This document shows, one piece after another, positions 52,367 through 62,071 of a stretch of DNA of 64,000 nt; within the stretch, counting starts at the first letter, position 1; each line of letters opens with the position of its first letter. This DNA comes from Brevibacillus ruminantium (GTDB lineage Bacteria > Bacillota > Bacilli > Brevibacillales > Brevibacillaceae): NCBI RefSeq assembly GCF_023746555.1, contig NZ_CP098755.1, forward strand, positions 4,658,001 through 4,722,000. The letters run 5' to 3'. The notes under the pieces are model-generated. The model searched no databases, had not been told where the DNA came from, and saw nothing but the letters and a program-made list of their open reading frames with translations. Made by a program: the position numbers and the translations under genes.

Positions 52367-53728
52367 TTAGCAGGTCTCGCTTTCGTAGGCATGGCCATAT
52401 TGATAAAGCTTGGCTTCCTGTCCATGCGCTCCAATCAATTGAAAGCCGATTGGCAAGCCTGTCTGTGAGAAACCGCATGGCACAGATAAGCTGGGGTTGC
52501 CAGTAAAGTTGGTCGGCGATGTGAGCCGCAGAAGGGCTGGCCGTACGCCGTCCGGGTGATCGCCGATCATGATCTCCCGTTGACCGATATCGGTCGGCAA
52601 GATCGGCAGTGTCGGCGTCAACAGAACGTCTACCCCTGCAAACACTTCGTTGAACTGCGCGGTCAGCATGCTTCGGCGCTGCTGCACCTGGACGTACTGA
52701 TAGCCTCGGATTTCCACACTATCTGCGAGACGCTCCCGCACTTCCCCATCCAACTCATCGACGTGATGCTTCAAGGTATGTTCATGAATCGCGGCAGCCT
52801 CGGATTGAATCGTAATCCGCTGTCCGTTCAGCAATTCATCGATCCCTGGAAGCTCTACTTCGCGCACTTCTGCTCCGAGATCGCGATAGACCTGGCACAC
52901 CTGCTGAAGTGCCTGCCGGATTTCTTCCTCAACATGCTGGTAATACCAGCCCGGGATGCCAATGACCTTTCCCCGAAGACTTTCCCCGAGCAGACGGGTA
53001 AAGTCTTCCGCCGGACGGGATGTGGAATAGGGATCATTCGGATCGCTGCCCGCAAGCAGATTCAACAGGCTGGCATTATCCCTGACGCTTTTGGTCATCG
53101 GACCGACGTGGTCGAGGGTATAGGCGAGATCAAAGGCACCGTATTTGCTGACGAGTCCAAAGGTGGGCTTCATGCCGACGATGCCGCAGGCTGCAGCCGG
53201 AATCCGAACCGATCCCCCGGTGTCCGTGCCAAGTGCGGCCAGAGCCATCTCTGCCGCTACTGCCGCCCCGGAACCGCCGCTGGAACCGCCCGTAATTTTT
53301 CTCGGGTCGTATGGATTGCGAGACGGTCCAAAATACGATTTGTCACCTGTCGGACCGTAGGCAAATTCATGCGTATTGGTTTTCCCGATCAGGATGGCGC
53401 CCGCTTCCTGCCACTTCTCTACCACCGTCGCGCTGTATGCGGGAATGTGGTTTTCATAGATTTTGGAACCCATCGTCGTCCGAACGCCTCGGGTAAAGAT
53501 CATGTCCTTGATGGCCACAGGAATCCCGTGCCAGATTCCTTTCCATTCCCCCCGCATAATGGCCGCTTCCGCTTTCGCTGCCTCCTGACGAGCCGATTCC
53601 GCACACACGGTAATATAGGCGTTCACGATCTCATTTTGTTTCTCTATAGCGCTGAGCGTCTGATCGACCAATTCGACAGGCGACAGCTTTTTCTCGCGGA
53701 TTGCTTCTGACAGCGCGCATACATCCAT
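52367..53728 (-). CDS. Amidase signature family hydrolase
   Basis: This 453-residue member of the amidase signature/GatA-like family has the catalytic Ser-cisSer-Lys: lysine in GIPVAIKDM, the serine-glycine motif GGSSGGSGAAVAA, and nucleophile serine in GTDTGGSVRIPA. It hydrolyses amides. No gatC or gatB is adjacent, so it is a free amidase rather than the tRNA amidotransferase. The start is ATG 53728 with GGAGGGG upstream. The C-terminus ends YESETC, a little shorter than relatives that usually continue with a conserved basic segment. Confidence 0.87.
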   Translation of the reverse strand: MDVCALSEAIREKKLSPVELVDQTLSAIEKQNEIVNAYITVCAESARQEAAKAEAAIMRGEWKGIWHGIPVAIKDMIFTRGVRTTMGSKIYENHIPAYSATVVEKWQEAGAILIGKTNTHEFAYGPTGDKSYFGPSRNPYDPRKITGGSSGGSGAAVAAEMALAALGTDTGGSVRIPAAACGIVGMKPTFGLVSKYGAFDLAYTLDHVGPMTKSVRDNASLLNLLAGSDPNDPYSTSRPAEDFTRLLGESLRGKVIGIPGWYYQHVEEEIRQALQQVCQVYRDLGAEVREVELPGIDELLNGQRITIQSEAAAIHEHTLKHHVDELDGEVRERLADSVEIRGYQYVQVQQRRSMLTAQFNEVFAGVDVLLTPTLPILPTDIGQREIMIGDHPDGVRPALLRLTSPTNFTGNPSLSVPCGFSQTGLPIGFQLIGAHGQEAKLYQYGHAYESETC

Positions 53729-53854
53729 TCTGTACCCCTCCACTGCTTGCTTCTTTGCCCTCTGAGAGCCTACCGGATATCCGAGGCCATCGCCGCGGTC
53801 CCTTTGAACCTATCATATCCTTTTCAGAATAGATGGTCTACGCTATTCATGGGG

Positions 53855-56407
53855 TTAATGGAATGCTTTCCAAAACTCTCCGTTCTCGTCGATGATGCTG
53901 GAGATTTGAGGGAACGGGATGCGAAAGGTAGGGAAGCCGGCTGCATAAGGGGCAATCTCATAAGGCGCGAAGTAGAGATAAAGAGCGTCCTCCTTCACAT
54001 AGAAGGGCTGGTCAGCGCTGATACCTTTGTAGCTGCCCTCGAACACATACGAGTACTGAGGATCATTTTTAATCTGCTTGGCGACAATCTCGCTCAGTAC
54101 GCTGACGTAATCACTGCCGGGCTTAAACAGAGCCTTCAGACTGTAAATCGTCCCGCTGACCAGATCGATCGGCACATAGTATTTCGTAGGCATTCCGTGG
54201 GCAGCCCCGAATGGGTAATTGTAGCCCGTCAGCTCTAGCTGAACCAGCCGGTTTTTGAAAAAGGAAACGGAAAAATCGCCGAAATAGCTGGCGTCCAGCT
54301 GCACATTTCGCTCGATCGGCTTGATTTGCGACAGCTCCTTGAGCCTTTGGTTAACGGCTTCCTGTGCAGCTCGGTTGGCCATTCCCTTGATCTCCGGATA
54401 ATAGACCAGATAATCTTTGTTGGGCGCGTATTTATGCTCGATCACGCGATACGGTTCTTTCAGCGGGATGATCGTATTTTGCTTCCAGATGATATTTCCG
54501 CTGCGGTCATAATAGGCGACTCTTTGATCAATATCCGCCCTGACGACGCCCCCCTTCAGTGTCAGTGTCCCTCTACCGGCCACCACGGGCAGATTTTTGA
54601 CGATCTGTCCATTTCGGTCAATAAAGAAGGTGCGGGTTCCGTCCGTCACGGAGGCCACTCCTTCTTTGTATTCGGCTACCTCCGTGTAGAGAAAATCGGT
54701 CAGCAGCGGCCCATTGGTGTCGGCAATCGCATAAATGGAACCAAAATACGGCTTGCCGGGATTCAGCGCCTTGCCCACGGCTGCCCGGCCCTCCCCTAAA
54801 AGCTGGATATCGTTGTATTTGGGCGGGATCAGATAGCTGCCCGACTTGTCGATCAGACCGTACAGATTCTCGGAAAAATCCTTGGAAGCGTTGACCACCG
54901 CTTTCCCCTCTTCAAACGGCAATGCTACCGAAAATTGCGGTGAAATGACGACTTTTCCTGTTTCATCCAGATACCCTTTGGGACCGTCCAGCGACTCCGA
55001 AAAAGCGAGCAGCCCATCTCCCATCGGGCCCACATACGCGTATGGATAGCTTTGCAAAACCTTGCCGCTGCGGTCAATCAGCGCATGCTCTCCTTCTTTG
55101 ACCTCCACGACCGCTTTTCCATCCTGAAAATCATTGGCTGCCAAGTACTGCCCCGGTATAGCTTCCTTGCCGCTGCGGTCCAGATAACCGTACAGATACT
55201 TGCCTTGTTCCCCTCTCTGGTTGAACACAGCCCGCCCTTCCTTGAACGATCCGATAAACGAGTAAGGGGCTGCTGTAAGAATATTTCCTTGCTCGTCGAT
55301 CACCTGAAAGCCGCGGTCATCCAATACGACAGCCCGCCCTTCCGAAAAAGGAGTGATGGTCTGGTAGATCGGAGACACGACAAACAAACCCAGCGTATTG
55401 ATCAGTCCGCTACGGTTTTTTACTTGCACGATTGCCAGCCCGTTATCCTGGAAGCTCTCTGCATACCCGTAGCTTGGCGTAATAATGAAGCGTCCGGCAC
55501 TGTCGATGTACCCCCACTTTACTCCCTCGGCGGACTTGACCGAGGCGGGAAACAGCGGCGTGGTCGCTCTTCTCTCCAGCTCGGTGCGGATCAAGCGGAC
55601 AAACGGCTCCCAGCTTTTCCACGCTGAAGGCCTTAGCTTCACAGCTGCCTCCATAGAGGCTACGGCCTGCGCAGGCTGGTTTGCTTTTTGCTGGGCACAA
55701 GCAAGGCGGTACCAGTTCAGCGGATCGTCTGGATATTCTTTTGTCTGTGTCTGGTAGTAGTCCGCCATCTTCTGAAAGTACACAGGGTATTGATCATTGG
55801 CCTCGATAAAATACTCGCCGTTCCATCTATAAACATTGGCGTGAAGCGCATCCCCATCCGTCTGCTGCCAAAGGACAATTTCACTCATCCCGTCCGCTCC
55901 GGCGATCGCTTCCAGATCGCCCACTTCCATCAAATGAAAGGTGAGCGGCCTTCTGACTCTGTCCGTAAATCCGTGTGATGTCCATTCGTAAACAGCCAAT
56001 CGGGAAGGGGCTGTATTTTGCTCAGACTGAGACTTGTGCTGAGACGGAAACGGGGACTCTGTTGCTTCTGTTTTTGCGTCCGTCTCGACCGGTTTTTTCT
56101 CTTCCACCGGCTGCCACCCGATGATCAGCTGAGATCTTTTTTTGCTGGTGACGGGAGCCGTGTGAAAATGCGTGATCTGGGCTCGCCTGCTGGAAATCGT
56201 CTGCACGGTATACCAGCCCTCCTCTCCACGCTTCCACACTGTCACAAACGTCTCCCCTACCCAGCGATAGGCACCGGCCAGCTCTTCCTCTCCATCCCCA
56301 TCCAGATCACACATCTGCACAAATCGGGTGGGGGCTGTTCCAAGAATTTTGGCGCCAATTGGCAATAGCGCGTGGACCATCTCTTCCACATTTTTATCCC
56401 ACATCAT
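53855..56407 (-). CDS. WG-repeat protein with DUF3298-like C-terminus
   Basis: This is an 850-residue protein. The N-terminal region (about 1-200) includes an FG-GAP-like MCDLDGDGEEELAGAYRW. A short TPR-like segment follows (LNWYRLACAQQKANQPAQAVASMEAAVKL), then at least seven WG-type beta repeats (about 290-650: WGYIDSAGRFIITPSYGYAESF, LYGYLDRSGKEAIP, LYGLIDKSGSYLIPP). The C-terminal DUF3298/PdaC-like domain (YFGDFSVSFFKNRLVQLELTGY, GMPTKYYVPIDLVSG) is usually extracellular. No signal peptide is visible, which is odd for that domain. Function is unknown; probably binding or scaffolding. Confidence 0.78.
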   Translation of the reverse strand: MMWDKNVEEMVHALLPIGAKILGTAPTRFVQMCDLDGDGEEELAGAYRWVGETFVTVWKRGEEGWYTVQTISSRRAQITHFHTAPVTSKKRSQLIIGWQPVEEKKPVETDAKTEATESPFPSQHKSQSEQNTAPSRLAVYEWTSHGFTDRVRRPLTFHLMEVGDLEAIAGADGMSEIVLWQQTDGDALHANVYRWNGEYFIEANDQYPVYFQKMADYYQTQTKEYPDDPLNWYRLACAQQKANQPAQAVASMEAAVKLRPSAWKSWEPFVRLIRTELERRATTPLFPASVKSAEGVKWGYIDSAGRFIITPSYGYAESFQDNGLAIVQVKNRSGLINTLGLFVVSPIYQTITPFSEGRAVVLDDRGFQVIDEQGNILTAAPYSFIGSFKEGRAVFNQRGEQGKYLYGYLDRSGKEAIPGQYLAANDFQDGKAVVEVKEGEHALIDRSGKVLQSYPYAYVGPMGDGLLAFSESLDGPKGYLDETGKVVISPQFSVALPFEEGKAVVNASKDFSENLYGLIDKSGSYLIPPKYNDIQLLGEGRAAVGKALNPGKPYFGSIYAIADTNGPLLTDFLYTEVAEYKEGVASVTDGTRTFFIDRNGQIVKNLPVVAGRGTLTLKGGVVRADIDQRVAYYDRSGNIIWKQNTIIPLKEPYRVIEHKYAPNKDYLVYYPEIKGMANRAAQEAVNQRLKELSQIKPIERNVQLDASYFGDFSVSFFKNRLVQLELTGYNYPFGAAHGMPTKYYVPIDLVSGTIYSLKALFKPGSDYVSVLSEIVAKQIKNDPQYSYVFEGSYKGISADQPFYVKEDALYLYFAPYEIAPYAAGFPTFRIPFPQISSIIDENGEFWKAFH

Positions 56408-56460
56408 CTCTGTACGCTCCCATACCTGTTTTGAGATATCATATGTGGGTAAAAATAGGT

Positions 56461-56507
56461 GGTGCCCACTTTACTGCGCGTTTGGATCGCATCGTAAAGC
56501 GGGCACC
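56461..56507 (-). terminator. Terminator after kinase-STAS gene
   Basis: GGTGCCCACTTTAC pairs with GTAAAGCGGGCACC with one mismatch. On the minus strand ACCTATTTTT follows. Confidence 0.8.
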
Positions 56508-56517
56508 TTATCAGATT

Positions 56518-58065
56518 CTATGCTTTTGTATACAGATATTCTACCAGAGCCTGCTGCAGCGTCCCTTTGGTAATGGCTTTGTTGTCAAAAGAGATGCGCT
56601 GTTGAATCATCACCTTCACAATCTCTGGACGAAGTCCCGTAATCACAGCCTGGCAACCCATCATAGAAATGCCGTCCAAAATGTCGAGAAAGCGATGGAT
56701 AACCTCGCCCTCCATATTGCTCACCCCTGAGAGATCCAGAATTAGTACTTCAATCCGACTCTCTCCGATCTGTCCAATGACCTTTTCCCCGATCATCGCC
56801 ACGCGATCATTGTCAATCGCGCCTACCAAGGGAAGAATGCTCATCGAAGCCGTTAATGGGATGAGCGGTACGGATAAATGATCAACCAGTTCTCTCTGTT
56901 TATTCAGCAGTTGATCTTTGTACTGCGAATAACTTATAAAAAAATAATTCAGAAAATGATCCACCAGCTCGTTAATCTGCTTTTCTCTGCTGTAGAAATG
57001 CTCCAGGATCAGCGCCGCGCCGTTCAATCGATCATAGTTGTAAAGGAAGTCCCAGAGCACGCGGCGAATCGCCTGAATCCACTCCAGCTTGAATGCCAGC
57101 GTCAAGGAATTTTTTGCCCAGTTGACGCCTTCCTCTTGGGCAAAGGAGACCACTTCATGCTCGCGGCCATCGACAATGTATAACACCAATTTATGCGCAT
57201 TGGACAACAAATTGATGTTTCCGATCTGCTTGATTTCTTCGATTTTCCCTTTTACATTGGAGGCCTCTCTCAGCAAGCTTTCTTCAAATGCATCTCGATT
57301 ATTTATAAAAAAATCGCGAAGTTCTTCTCCTTCTCTAACTTGCAAGTCCATTCGTATCACTCCATGCGTCAGCTTCGTCGTTTCCAAGGGTATGCTCAAA
57401 ACAAATTTGGTTCCCTCCCCCTCTTTGCTAAAAACCTGAATCTGTCCGCCATGCTGGTAAATAACGGAGAAGACCTGAGCCAATCCCATCCCCGTTCCTT
57501 CTACCTTGGTCGTGAAGAATGGAGTACCCAACATCGAAATTTTTTCTGGTGGAATGCCTGTCCCTGTATCCTCTATGGAAACGACCACCATCTCATTTTC
57601 AACTTGGTGTTGAATCGTGATCGTTCCCTTTTCCGGTATGGCTTCAAAGGCGTTTTTCAACAGGTTAAACAGTGCTTTTTTCAGTTGATTTTTCTTGCCG
57701 TATACACAAGCTTCGGTATCAGATAAATGCTTCTGGATCTGGACGCGATAAATTTGATCCTGAAACAAATGGATGAGAGATTGCAATTCCACTGAAAGAC
57801 TGATCAATTGTTTGGGTTCATTTTCCAGATCGGGCTTTGCGACATGTAGTAGATTTTCCAGGGTCCCCAGTGCATTTTGGAGTTCCGCCTGGGCGATTTC
57901 TACGTACATCTCATCATGGCTCTCTTTGAGCAACTGCAAAAATCCCTTTACCGCCGTGAGCGGGTTTTTGACCTCATGCGCAATCCCTGCGGCGATCTGG
58001 CCAACAGAGGCAAGCTGACTCAGATGCACATCATCTCTCATCCAATGACTTTCCTTGACGTTCAT
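56518..58065 (-). CDS. Histidine kinase-RsbR-like STAS fusion
   Basis: This 515-residue soluble protein begins directly with a HisKA domain of the Spo0-kinase type (H30 in IAAGIAHEVKNPLTAVKGF). HATPase_c follows (NLLKNAFEAI, EDTGTGIP, GTGMGLAQV). A helical globin-like RsbR-type region lies at about 250-390, and a STAS domain at about 395-505 (VLILDLSGVSNMEGEVIHRFLD, CQAVITGLRPEIVKVMIQQ). The two threonines phosphorylated by RsbT in RsbR are not conserved. The start is ATG 58065 with AAAGGAG upstream. It may link sporulation-type phosphotransfer with stressosome assembly. Confidence 0.82.
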   Translation of the reverse strand: MNVKESHWMRDDVHLSQLASVGQIAAGIAHEVKNPLTAVKGFLQLLKESHDEMYVEIAQAELQNALGTLENLLHVAKPDLENEPKQLISLSVELQSLIHLFQDQIYRVQIQKHLSDTEACVYGKKNQLKKALFNLLKNAFEAIPEKGTITIQHQVENEMVVVSIEDTGTGIPPEKISMLGTPFFTTKVEGTGMGLAQVFSVIYQHGGQIQVFSKEGEGTKFVLSIPLETTKLTHGVIRMDLQVREGEELRDFFINNRDAFEESLLREASNVKGKIEEIKQIGNINLLSNAHKLVLYIVDGREHEVVSFAQEEGVNWAKNSLTLAFKLEWIQAIRRVLWDFLYNYDRLNGAALILEHFYSREKQINELVDHFLNYFFISYSQYKDQLLNKQRELVDHLSVPLIPLTASMSILPLVGAIDNDRVAMIGEKVIGQIGESRIEVLILDLSGVSNMEGEVIHRFLDILDGISMMGCQAVITGLRPEIVKVMIQQRISFDNKAITKGTLQQALVEYLYTKA

Positions 58066-58238
58066 TCTTGCTCCTTTCCCCGTCTTGTAAGAGAAATGAT
58101 ACCTTCCTTCTCTACGATGGTATGTATACATTGATAGTTCTTTTCATTCATTCTCCCAACCTCTGGTAAATCCCTTTTGTCAGCGTGGAATTTATCGTTT
58201 ACACACGGACCTTTTTAAACGTGGTTTGTGGTTTACCC

Positions 58239-58325
58239 ATAAAAAAACGCGGTAGATGGAACCGCACCTCCAAATGTTAGATATGTCCAACAAATGGGCG
58301 CAGTTCATGCTCCCGCGTTTTTTTA
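58239..58325. repeat. Long imperfect inverted repeat
   Basis: AAAAAACGCGG and CCGCGTTTTTT arms bracket about 65 bases with further imperfect pairing (GAAC/GTTC, TCCA/TGG). It may be a two-way terminator between the GyrI-like gene and the kinase promoter, or a small MITE-like remnant. Confidence 0.55.
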
Positions 58326-58363
58326 TGTTCTGCAAAATTGCTCTGTATACCGACAGGGCCATC

Positions 58364-58846
58364 CTATTCGATAGCGATGTAAATCTCAACCACTGCCTGC
58401 CCCGGATCAAAATCATGGGCGTTGTAAAGCTCGAAATCACCGGTAAAGGTACGCCGCACATTTGCGGCCGACGACCATGCCCAGATTCGCTTCCACGCTT
58501 CGGTCACAACGACGTCGACGGGACCTTTCTCGGTTGTAAACACAGCGTATTTCGCGGCTGGGATCGAGATCGCCTCCAGCCCTTCTCCCGTTTGTTCTCC
58601 CGGCTTTGTCTCATGTCCGAGCAATACGGTATACGTCCCTTCGGCTCCATTCTCATAGTTGGCGTACAAGGCATAGAGCCGTTGCGGATGTTTGATTTGC
58701 CCGATCCGGCTGGTCACATTCGCCCGAAAGAACTGTTCCCACAGTCCGGGAATTTCCCCCTCCCCGCTTACCTCCCGGGCATTGGTTGTCCGCGCGGCGA
58801 TTCCCTCCAGATTCATTGCATCCAGGAAAATAATTTTCGGTTCCAT
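58364..58846 (-). CDS. GyrI-like effector-binding protein
   Basis: This 160-residue single-domain protein of the GyrI-like/AraC effector-binding family (SOUL-like fold) includes LEGIAARTTNAREVSGEGEI, YTVLLGHETK, AISIPAAKYAVFTTEKGP and AWKRIWAW…FELYNAHDFDPGQAVVEIYIAI. It lacks a DNA-binding domain, so it probably binds or sequesters small hydrophobic or cationic ligands. The start ATG 58846 has GAGGAG upstream. It stands alone and ends before the 58239-58325 repeat. Confidence 0.82.
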   Translation of the reverse strand: MEPKIIFLDAMNLEGIAARTTNAREVSGEGEIPGLWEQFFRANVTSRIGQIKHPQRLYALYANYENGAEGTYTVLLGHETKPGEQTGEGLEAISIPAAKYAVFTTEKGPVDVVVTEAWKRIWAWSSAANVRRTFTGDFELYNAHDFDPGQAVVEIYIAIE

Positions 58847-58915
58847 GCTGATCGCTCCTCTTTACCTACTCGTTACTACGATCCATTGTACGGAGAGAAT
58901 GTTGACAGCAGGTTG

Positions 58916-59479
58916 TCAGCTTTCTTTGCCCGGGTAACAAATGCAGGTGACAAGATGGTCGTTCACCATGCCGACAGCCTGCATAAACGCGTAGCAGATG
59001 GTCGTTCCCACGAATTTGAAGCCGCGTCGCTTCAGGTCTTTACTCATCATGTCGCTGATCTCCGTCGATGCAGGCACCTCACTTAGGTCCCCGAAATGGT
59101 TCTGAATCGGCTTGCCCCCTACAAAAGACCAGATGTACGCAGAAAAGGAACCAAACTCCTCCACGACCCGAAAATAGGCCTTTGCATTGGTGACGACAGC
59201 ATGCACCTTCAGCTTGTTTCTCACAATGCCTTCGTTTTGCAGCAGCTCCTGAATTTTTTGCTCGTCATAGTGAATGATTTTTTCCGGCTCGAAGTTGTCG
59301 AAGGCCTGCCGGTAATTCTCCCTTTTTTTCAGGATGGTATACCAGCTCAGTCCCGCCTGCGCTCCCTCCAGATTGAGGTATTCAAAAAGCAGGCGATCCT
59401 CATACACAGGAACGCCCCACTCCGTGTCATGGTACGCCAGGTAGAGCGGGTCCTGCGTCACCCAGCCACATCGATTCAT
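58916..59479 (-). CDS. tag: DNA-3-methyladenine glycosylase I
   Basis: This 187-residue helix-hairpin-helix glycosylase excises 3-methyladenine. The zinc ligands are visible: C4 (MNRCGWV), a histidine in YHDTEWGVP, and histidine and cysteine in the C-terminal DHLVTCIC. The substrate-pocket glutamate is in YHDTEWG and the tryptophan motif is GLSWYTILKKR. The start ATG 59479 has AGGAGGAAAA upstream, better than an earlier in-frame start. It stands alone, and another alkylation-repair protein (ATL) is 2 kb away. Confidence 0.92.
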   Translation of the reverse strand: MNRCGWVTQDPLYLAYHDTEWGVPVYEDRLLFEYLNLEGAQAGLSWYTILKKRENYRQAFDNFEPEKIIHYDEQKIQELLQNEGIVRNKLKVHAVVTNAKAYFRVVEEFGSFSAYIWSFVGGKPIQNHFGDLSEVPASTEISDMMSKDLKRRGFKFVGTTICYAFMQAVGMVNDHLVTCICYPGKES

Positions 59480-59557
59480 ATGTTTTCCTCCTGTCCCATC
59501 ATCAACGAACATACATTCTCATCCTACCATTTCTTAGGCCACTCTGCGAGCTTCCTC

Positions 59558-60289
59558 TTACCTCAAATAACATCCGTTGTTCAGATCAAATGTAGCTCCG
59601 GTGTAGTTCCTCGCTTTCTCCGAAAGCAAAAATACCGCCGTGTTTGCCACATCAACCGGCAGTACAGGGGATTTGATCAGTTCGTGCTCCCGGTACTCCT
59701 TTTTTCGCCAGTCCGGGACCTGGTCCATCATCGCTGTCTCCACGAGTGTCGGTGCAATCGCATTCACCCGAATATAGGGCGAGAAGCTCATCGCACAGCT
59801 TTTCGTCAGGCCGAGCACCGCTGCTTTGGACATCCCGTAGACAGCGTCAGAGCTGCCTTCGATACCGGAAACTGAGGAGAGATTGACGATCACGCCTGCT
59901 CTTTCCTGTCTCACCAGCAGTTCACCGAAAAACTTGGAAAAGTAGAGAAAGCCCCTTACGTTGACATGGATCACCTGGTCGATCTCGTCCACATGATAAT
60001 CAAGCAGACTTTTCCCCAAATAGATGCCGGCATTGTTGACCAGACCATTCACGCCGGGGTACTTCTCTTTTACCGTGTGGAAAAACCTTGCAACTTCTTC
60101 ATAATTCGTCACGTCCAGAGGATAAGCGTCAATCGACTCTGGGCTGGTGAAATTTCGTAAATGCTCGAGTTTGGCCACGTCTCGATCACAAGCGATGACC
60201 TGTGCATTTTCCGCGATACATTGTCGTGCGATTTCTGCGCCAATGCCGGATGCTGCTCCAGTCACGATAATCACTTTTTCTTTTAACAC
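59558..60289 (-). CDS. SDR-family oxidoreductase
   Basis: This 243-residue short-chain dehydrogenase has the Rossmann motif TGAASGIG, DVTN, NNAG, catalytic serine in LSSVSG and YGMSK (Tyr-Lys), ending NNGCYLR. An acidic residue after beta-strand 2 (ACDRD) favours NAD over NADP. The start GTG 60289 has GAAAGGG upstream and is preferred to the GTG 24 bases earlier. The substrate is unknown. It is divergent from an acyltransferase gene. Confidence 0.87.
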   Translation of the reverse strand: MLKEKVIIVTGAASGIGAEIARQCIAENAQVIACDRDVAKLEHLRNFTSPESIDAYPLDVTNYEEVARFFHTVKEKYPGVNGLVNNAGIYLGKSLLDYHVDEIDQVIHVNVRGFLYFSKFFGELLVRQERAGVIVNLSSVSGIEGSSDAVYGMSKAAVLGLTKSCAMSFSPYIRVNAIAPTLVETAMMDQVPDWRKKEYREHELIKSPVLPVDVANTAVFLLSEKARNYTGATFDLNNGCYLR

Positions 60290-60455
60290 AGCGTTCACCC
60301 TTTCTCTGTTCACGTAAGCTGTCTGGATTGGTTATATGTGCTACCTTCTGCATGTACATTTTCTAATCGCATTCTAAGAAAGCTTCTTTATCATAGGAAT
60401 GATTCGTTCCTGCTGGCTAGCCTTCAGCTCGAAACTAAACCGAATGGAGAATCAT

Positions 60456-61505
60456 TTGCTTATGCTAACCGACAAGAAGATCCTGAAAGCCTTGTTTCTG
60501 ATCCAACTGCTTTCTTCCTTTTTGGTCGTAGCCGGTCATTTTACTGCGTCCGTTCTTTACTTTAACGATCCCTTCTGGGTGACTGCTCTCAACCAGATCA
60601 GCAGATACGGCACTGTGCTTCTGGCCATCGTCAGCGGGTACATGACTGCCTTGACATTAGAGCAGAAAAAACCGTCCTTCTGGCAGTTTTTCTCGGGAAA
60701 GCTAGTCTACATCTACATTCCTTTCCTGTTGTGCGGGGTGTGGTACCACTATTTGCTCAATGATGTATGGCCGCAGACTGCGACCGAGTACCAGGATATT
60801 TTCCTGGGGAAAACGGGCGGTCACTTGTATTTCATTTTCATGATCTGTCAGTACTATCTGTTTGCGTATCTGTTTCGCAACATCATTACCAGGAAAAACA
60901 TCTTGTGGCTCATCTGGGTGTTTCTGGCAATCCAGTATGTGTATATCAATTACCTGCACCAGGGCTGGCTGGGCCTGACGACACGCCACCTTTTGCCGAC
61001 CTGGATCTTTACCTTTTATGTCGGGCATCTGGTCTACTGGTACCGGGATGTGATTTTTGCTTATCTGCAAAAAAAGCAGACCTACCTGATCCTGTTTACC
61101 GGTGCCTCAGTCATCAGCGCCGTCTATTTCGTGTTGTCCAGCACGATCTATGTAGCAGTCCATCTGTCTTTTGTGCTGGCGACGTTGATTACGTTTCTGG
61201 TCATGGTCGTCTTCTTTCTGGAGTGGGTCGACAAGATTCAGATCAGGTTTCGCAAAGGCTTTACCTACTTCATCTATCTGATCCACTCAGCCTTCCTGAT
61301 TCTCTACAGGGATTGGCTGAACCAGTATTTTGGCGATGTCTCCTGGGTGTTCAACAACACGTGGTATTCTCTGATCTATTTGCTGATTGTCTACGCCAGT
61401 ACGGGACTTGTCGCTTTGCTTCTGGTCTGGATCACCAAAAGCCTCGAAGCCCTGGTCAAGACGCGCTGGAGGGTCTTCAAAGAGAGGTATCATGCGAAAG
61501 CGTAA
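60456..61505 (+). CDS. Acyltransferase 3-family membrane protein
   Basis: This is a 349-residue integral membrane protein with about ten helices. The first helix holds the catalytic histidine pattern SSFLVVAGHFTASVLYF, and an arginine motif (SRYGTVLLAIVSGYM) follows. The family O-acylates or acetylates surface sugars and lipids (OafA/WecH type). The start is uncertain: TTG 60456 has GGAG six bases upstream, and ATG 60444 or ATG 60462 are alternatives. It is divergent from the SDR gene, and a good terminator follows. Confidence 0.82.
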   Translation: MLMLTDKKILKALFLIQLLSSFLVVAGHFTASVLYFNDPFWVTALNQISRYGTVLLAIVSGYMTALTLEQKKPSFWQFFSGKLVYIYIPFLLCGVWYHYLLNDVWPQTATEYQDIFLGKTGGHLYFIFMICQYYLFAYLFRNIITRKNILWLIWVFLAIQYVYINYLHQGWLGLTTRHLLPTWIFTFYVGHLVYWYRDVIFAYLQKKQTYLILFTGASVISAVYFVLSSTIYVAVHLSFVLATLITFLVMVVFFLEWVDKIQIRFRKGFTYFIYLIHSAFLILYRDWLNQYFGDVSWVFNNTWYSLIYLLIVYASTGLVALLLVWITKSLEALVKTRWRVFKERYHAKA

Positions 61506-61519
61506 AAATGAACAGTGTG

Positions 61520-61552
61520 AAAAGGCATCCGCGTAATACAGGGTGCCTTTTT
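61520..61552 (+). terminator. Terminator after acyltransferase gene
   Basis: AAAAGGCATCC pairs with GGGTGCCTTTT, followed by TC. It lies between convergent genes. Confidence 0.82.
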
Positions 61553-61577
61553 CATGGGGCTTGTTCCAAAAGGCCCC

Positions 61578-61898
61578 TCACTCTGCGAGGTGATCCGGAT
61601 GGTATTGATAGATACGCAAATCGACTGATCCAGAGTCTGTGACGACAACACCCTCACCGCGAAGCAAAAGAATCTGCGTCATGCGGAATTCTTCCTCCTG
61701 GAGACTGATTTGCCCAGATGCGTTGATGACCCGGTGCCAAGGGAGGCGATGCTTTTTGCTCATCGCATGCAGGATTCTGACAATTTGCCTGGCCCCTCGT
61801 GGACTGCCCGCCAGTGCGGCGATCTGCCCGTACGTCATCACCTTGCCCTCCGGAATATGGCGAATGATGTGTACAGCTCTTTCCGTAAAAGGTTTCAT
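61578..61898 (-). CDS. Alkyltransferase-like (ATL) DNA-repair protein
   Basis: This 106-residue protein has the MGMT DNA-binding fold (VMTYGQIAALAGSPRGARQIVRILHA), but the active-site PCHRV is PWHRVI. Tryptophan for the alkyl-acceptor cysteine defines ATL proteins. They bind O6-alkylguanine without removing it and recruit nucleotide excision repair. The gene is normal in length for the family. The nearby tag gene suggests an alkylation-repair neighbourhood. Confidence 0.92.
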   Translation of the reverse strand: MKPFTERAVHIIRHIPEGKVMTYGQIAALAGSPRGARQIVRILHAMSKKHRLPWHRVINASGQISLQEEEFRMTQILLLRGEGVVVTDSGSVDLRIYQYHPDHLAE

Positions 61899-62071
61899 GG
61901 TTCCATTTTTTCTCCCGTGTTATCATAAAATTGAGGCAATTCATCCTGAGCTCGAACCGCTTCCCGGTGAACGTGTCCCGGTAAAAAAAGCAACCGATGC
62001 TTTTCAGCATACTGGTTTACATGATAAGCTGCAAGCAGGCACTGCGACGAGGATGGTAAAGACAACAACAT

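Noticed and set aside
52556..53710. A 384-codon open frame on the plus strand opposite the amidase gene.
   Set aside because: It is antisense to a well-supported amidase, with no recognisable domain and no good ribosome site.
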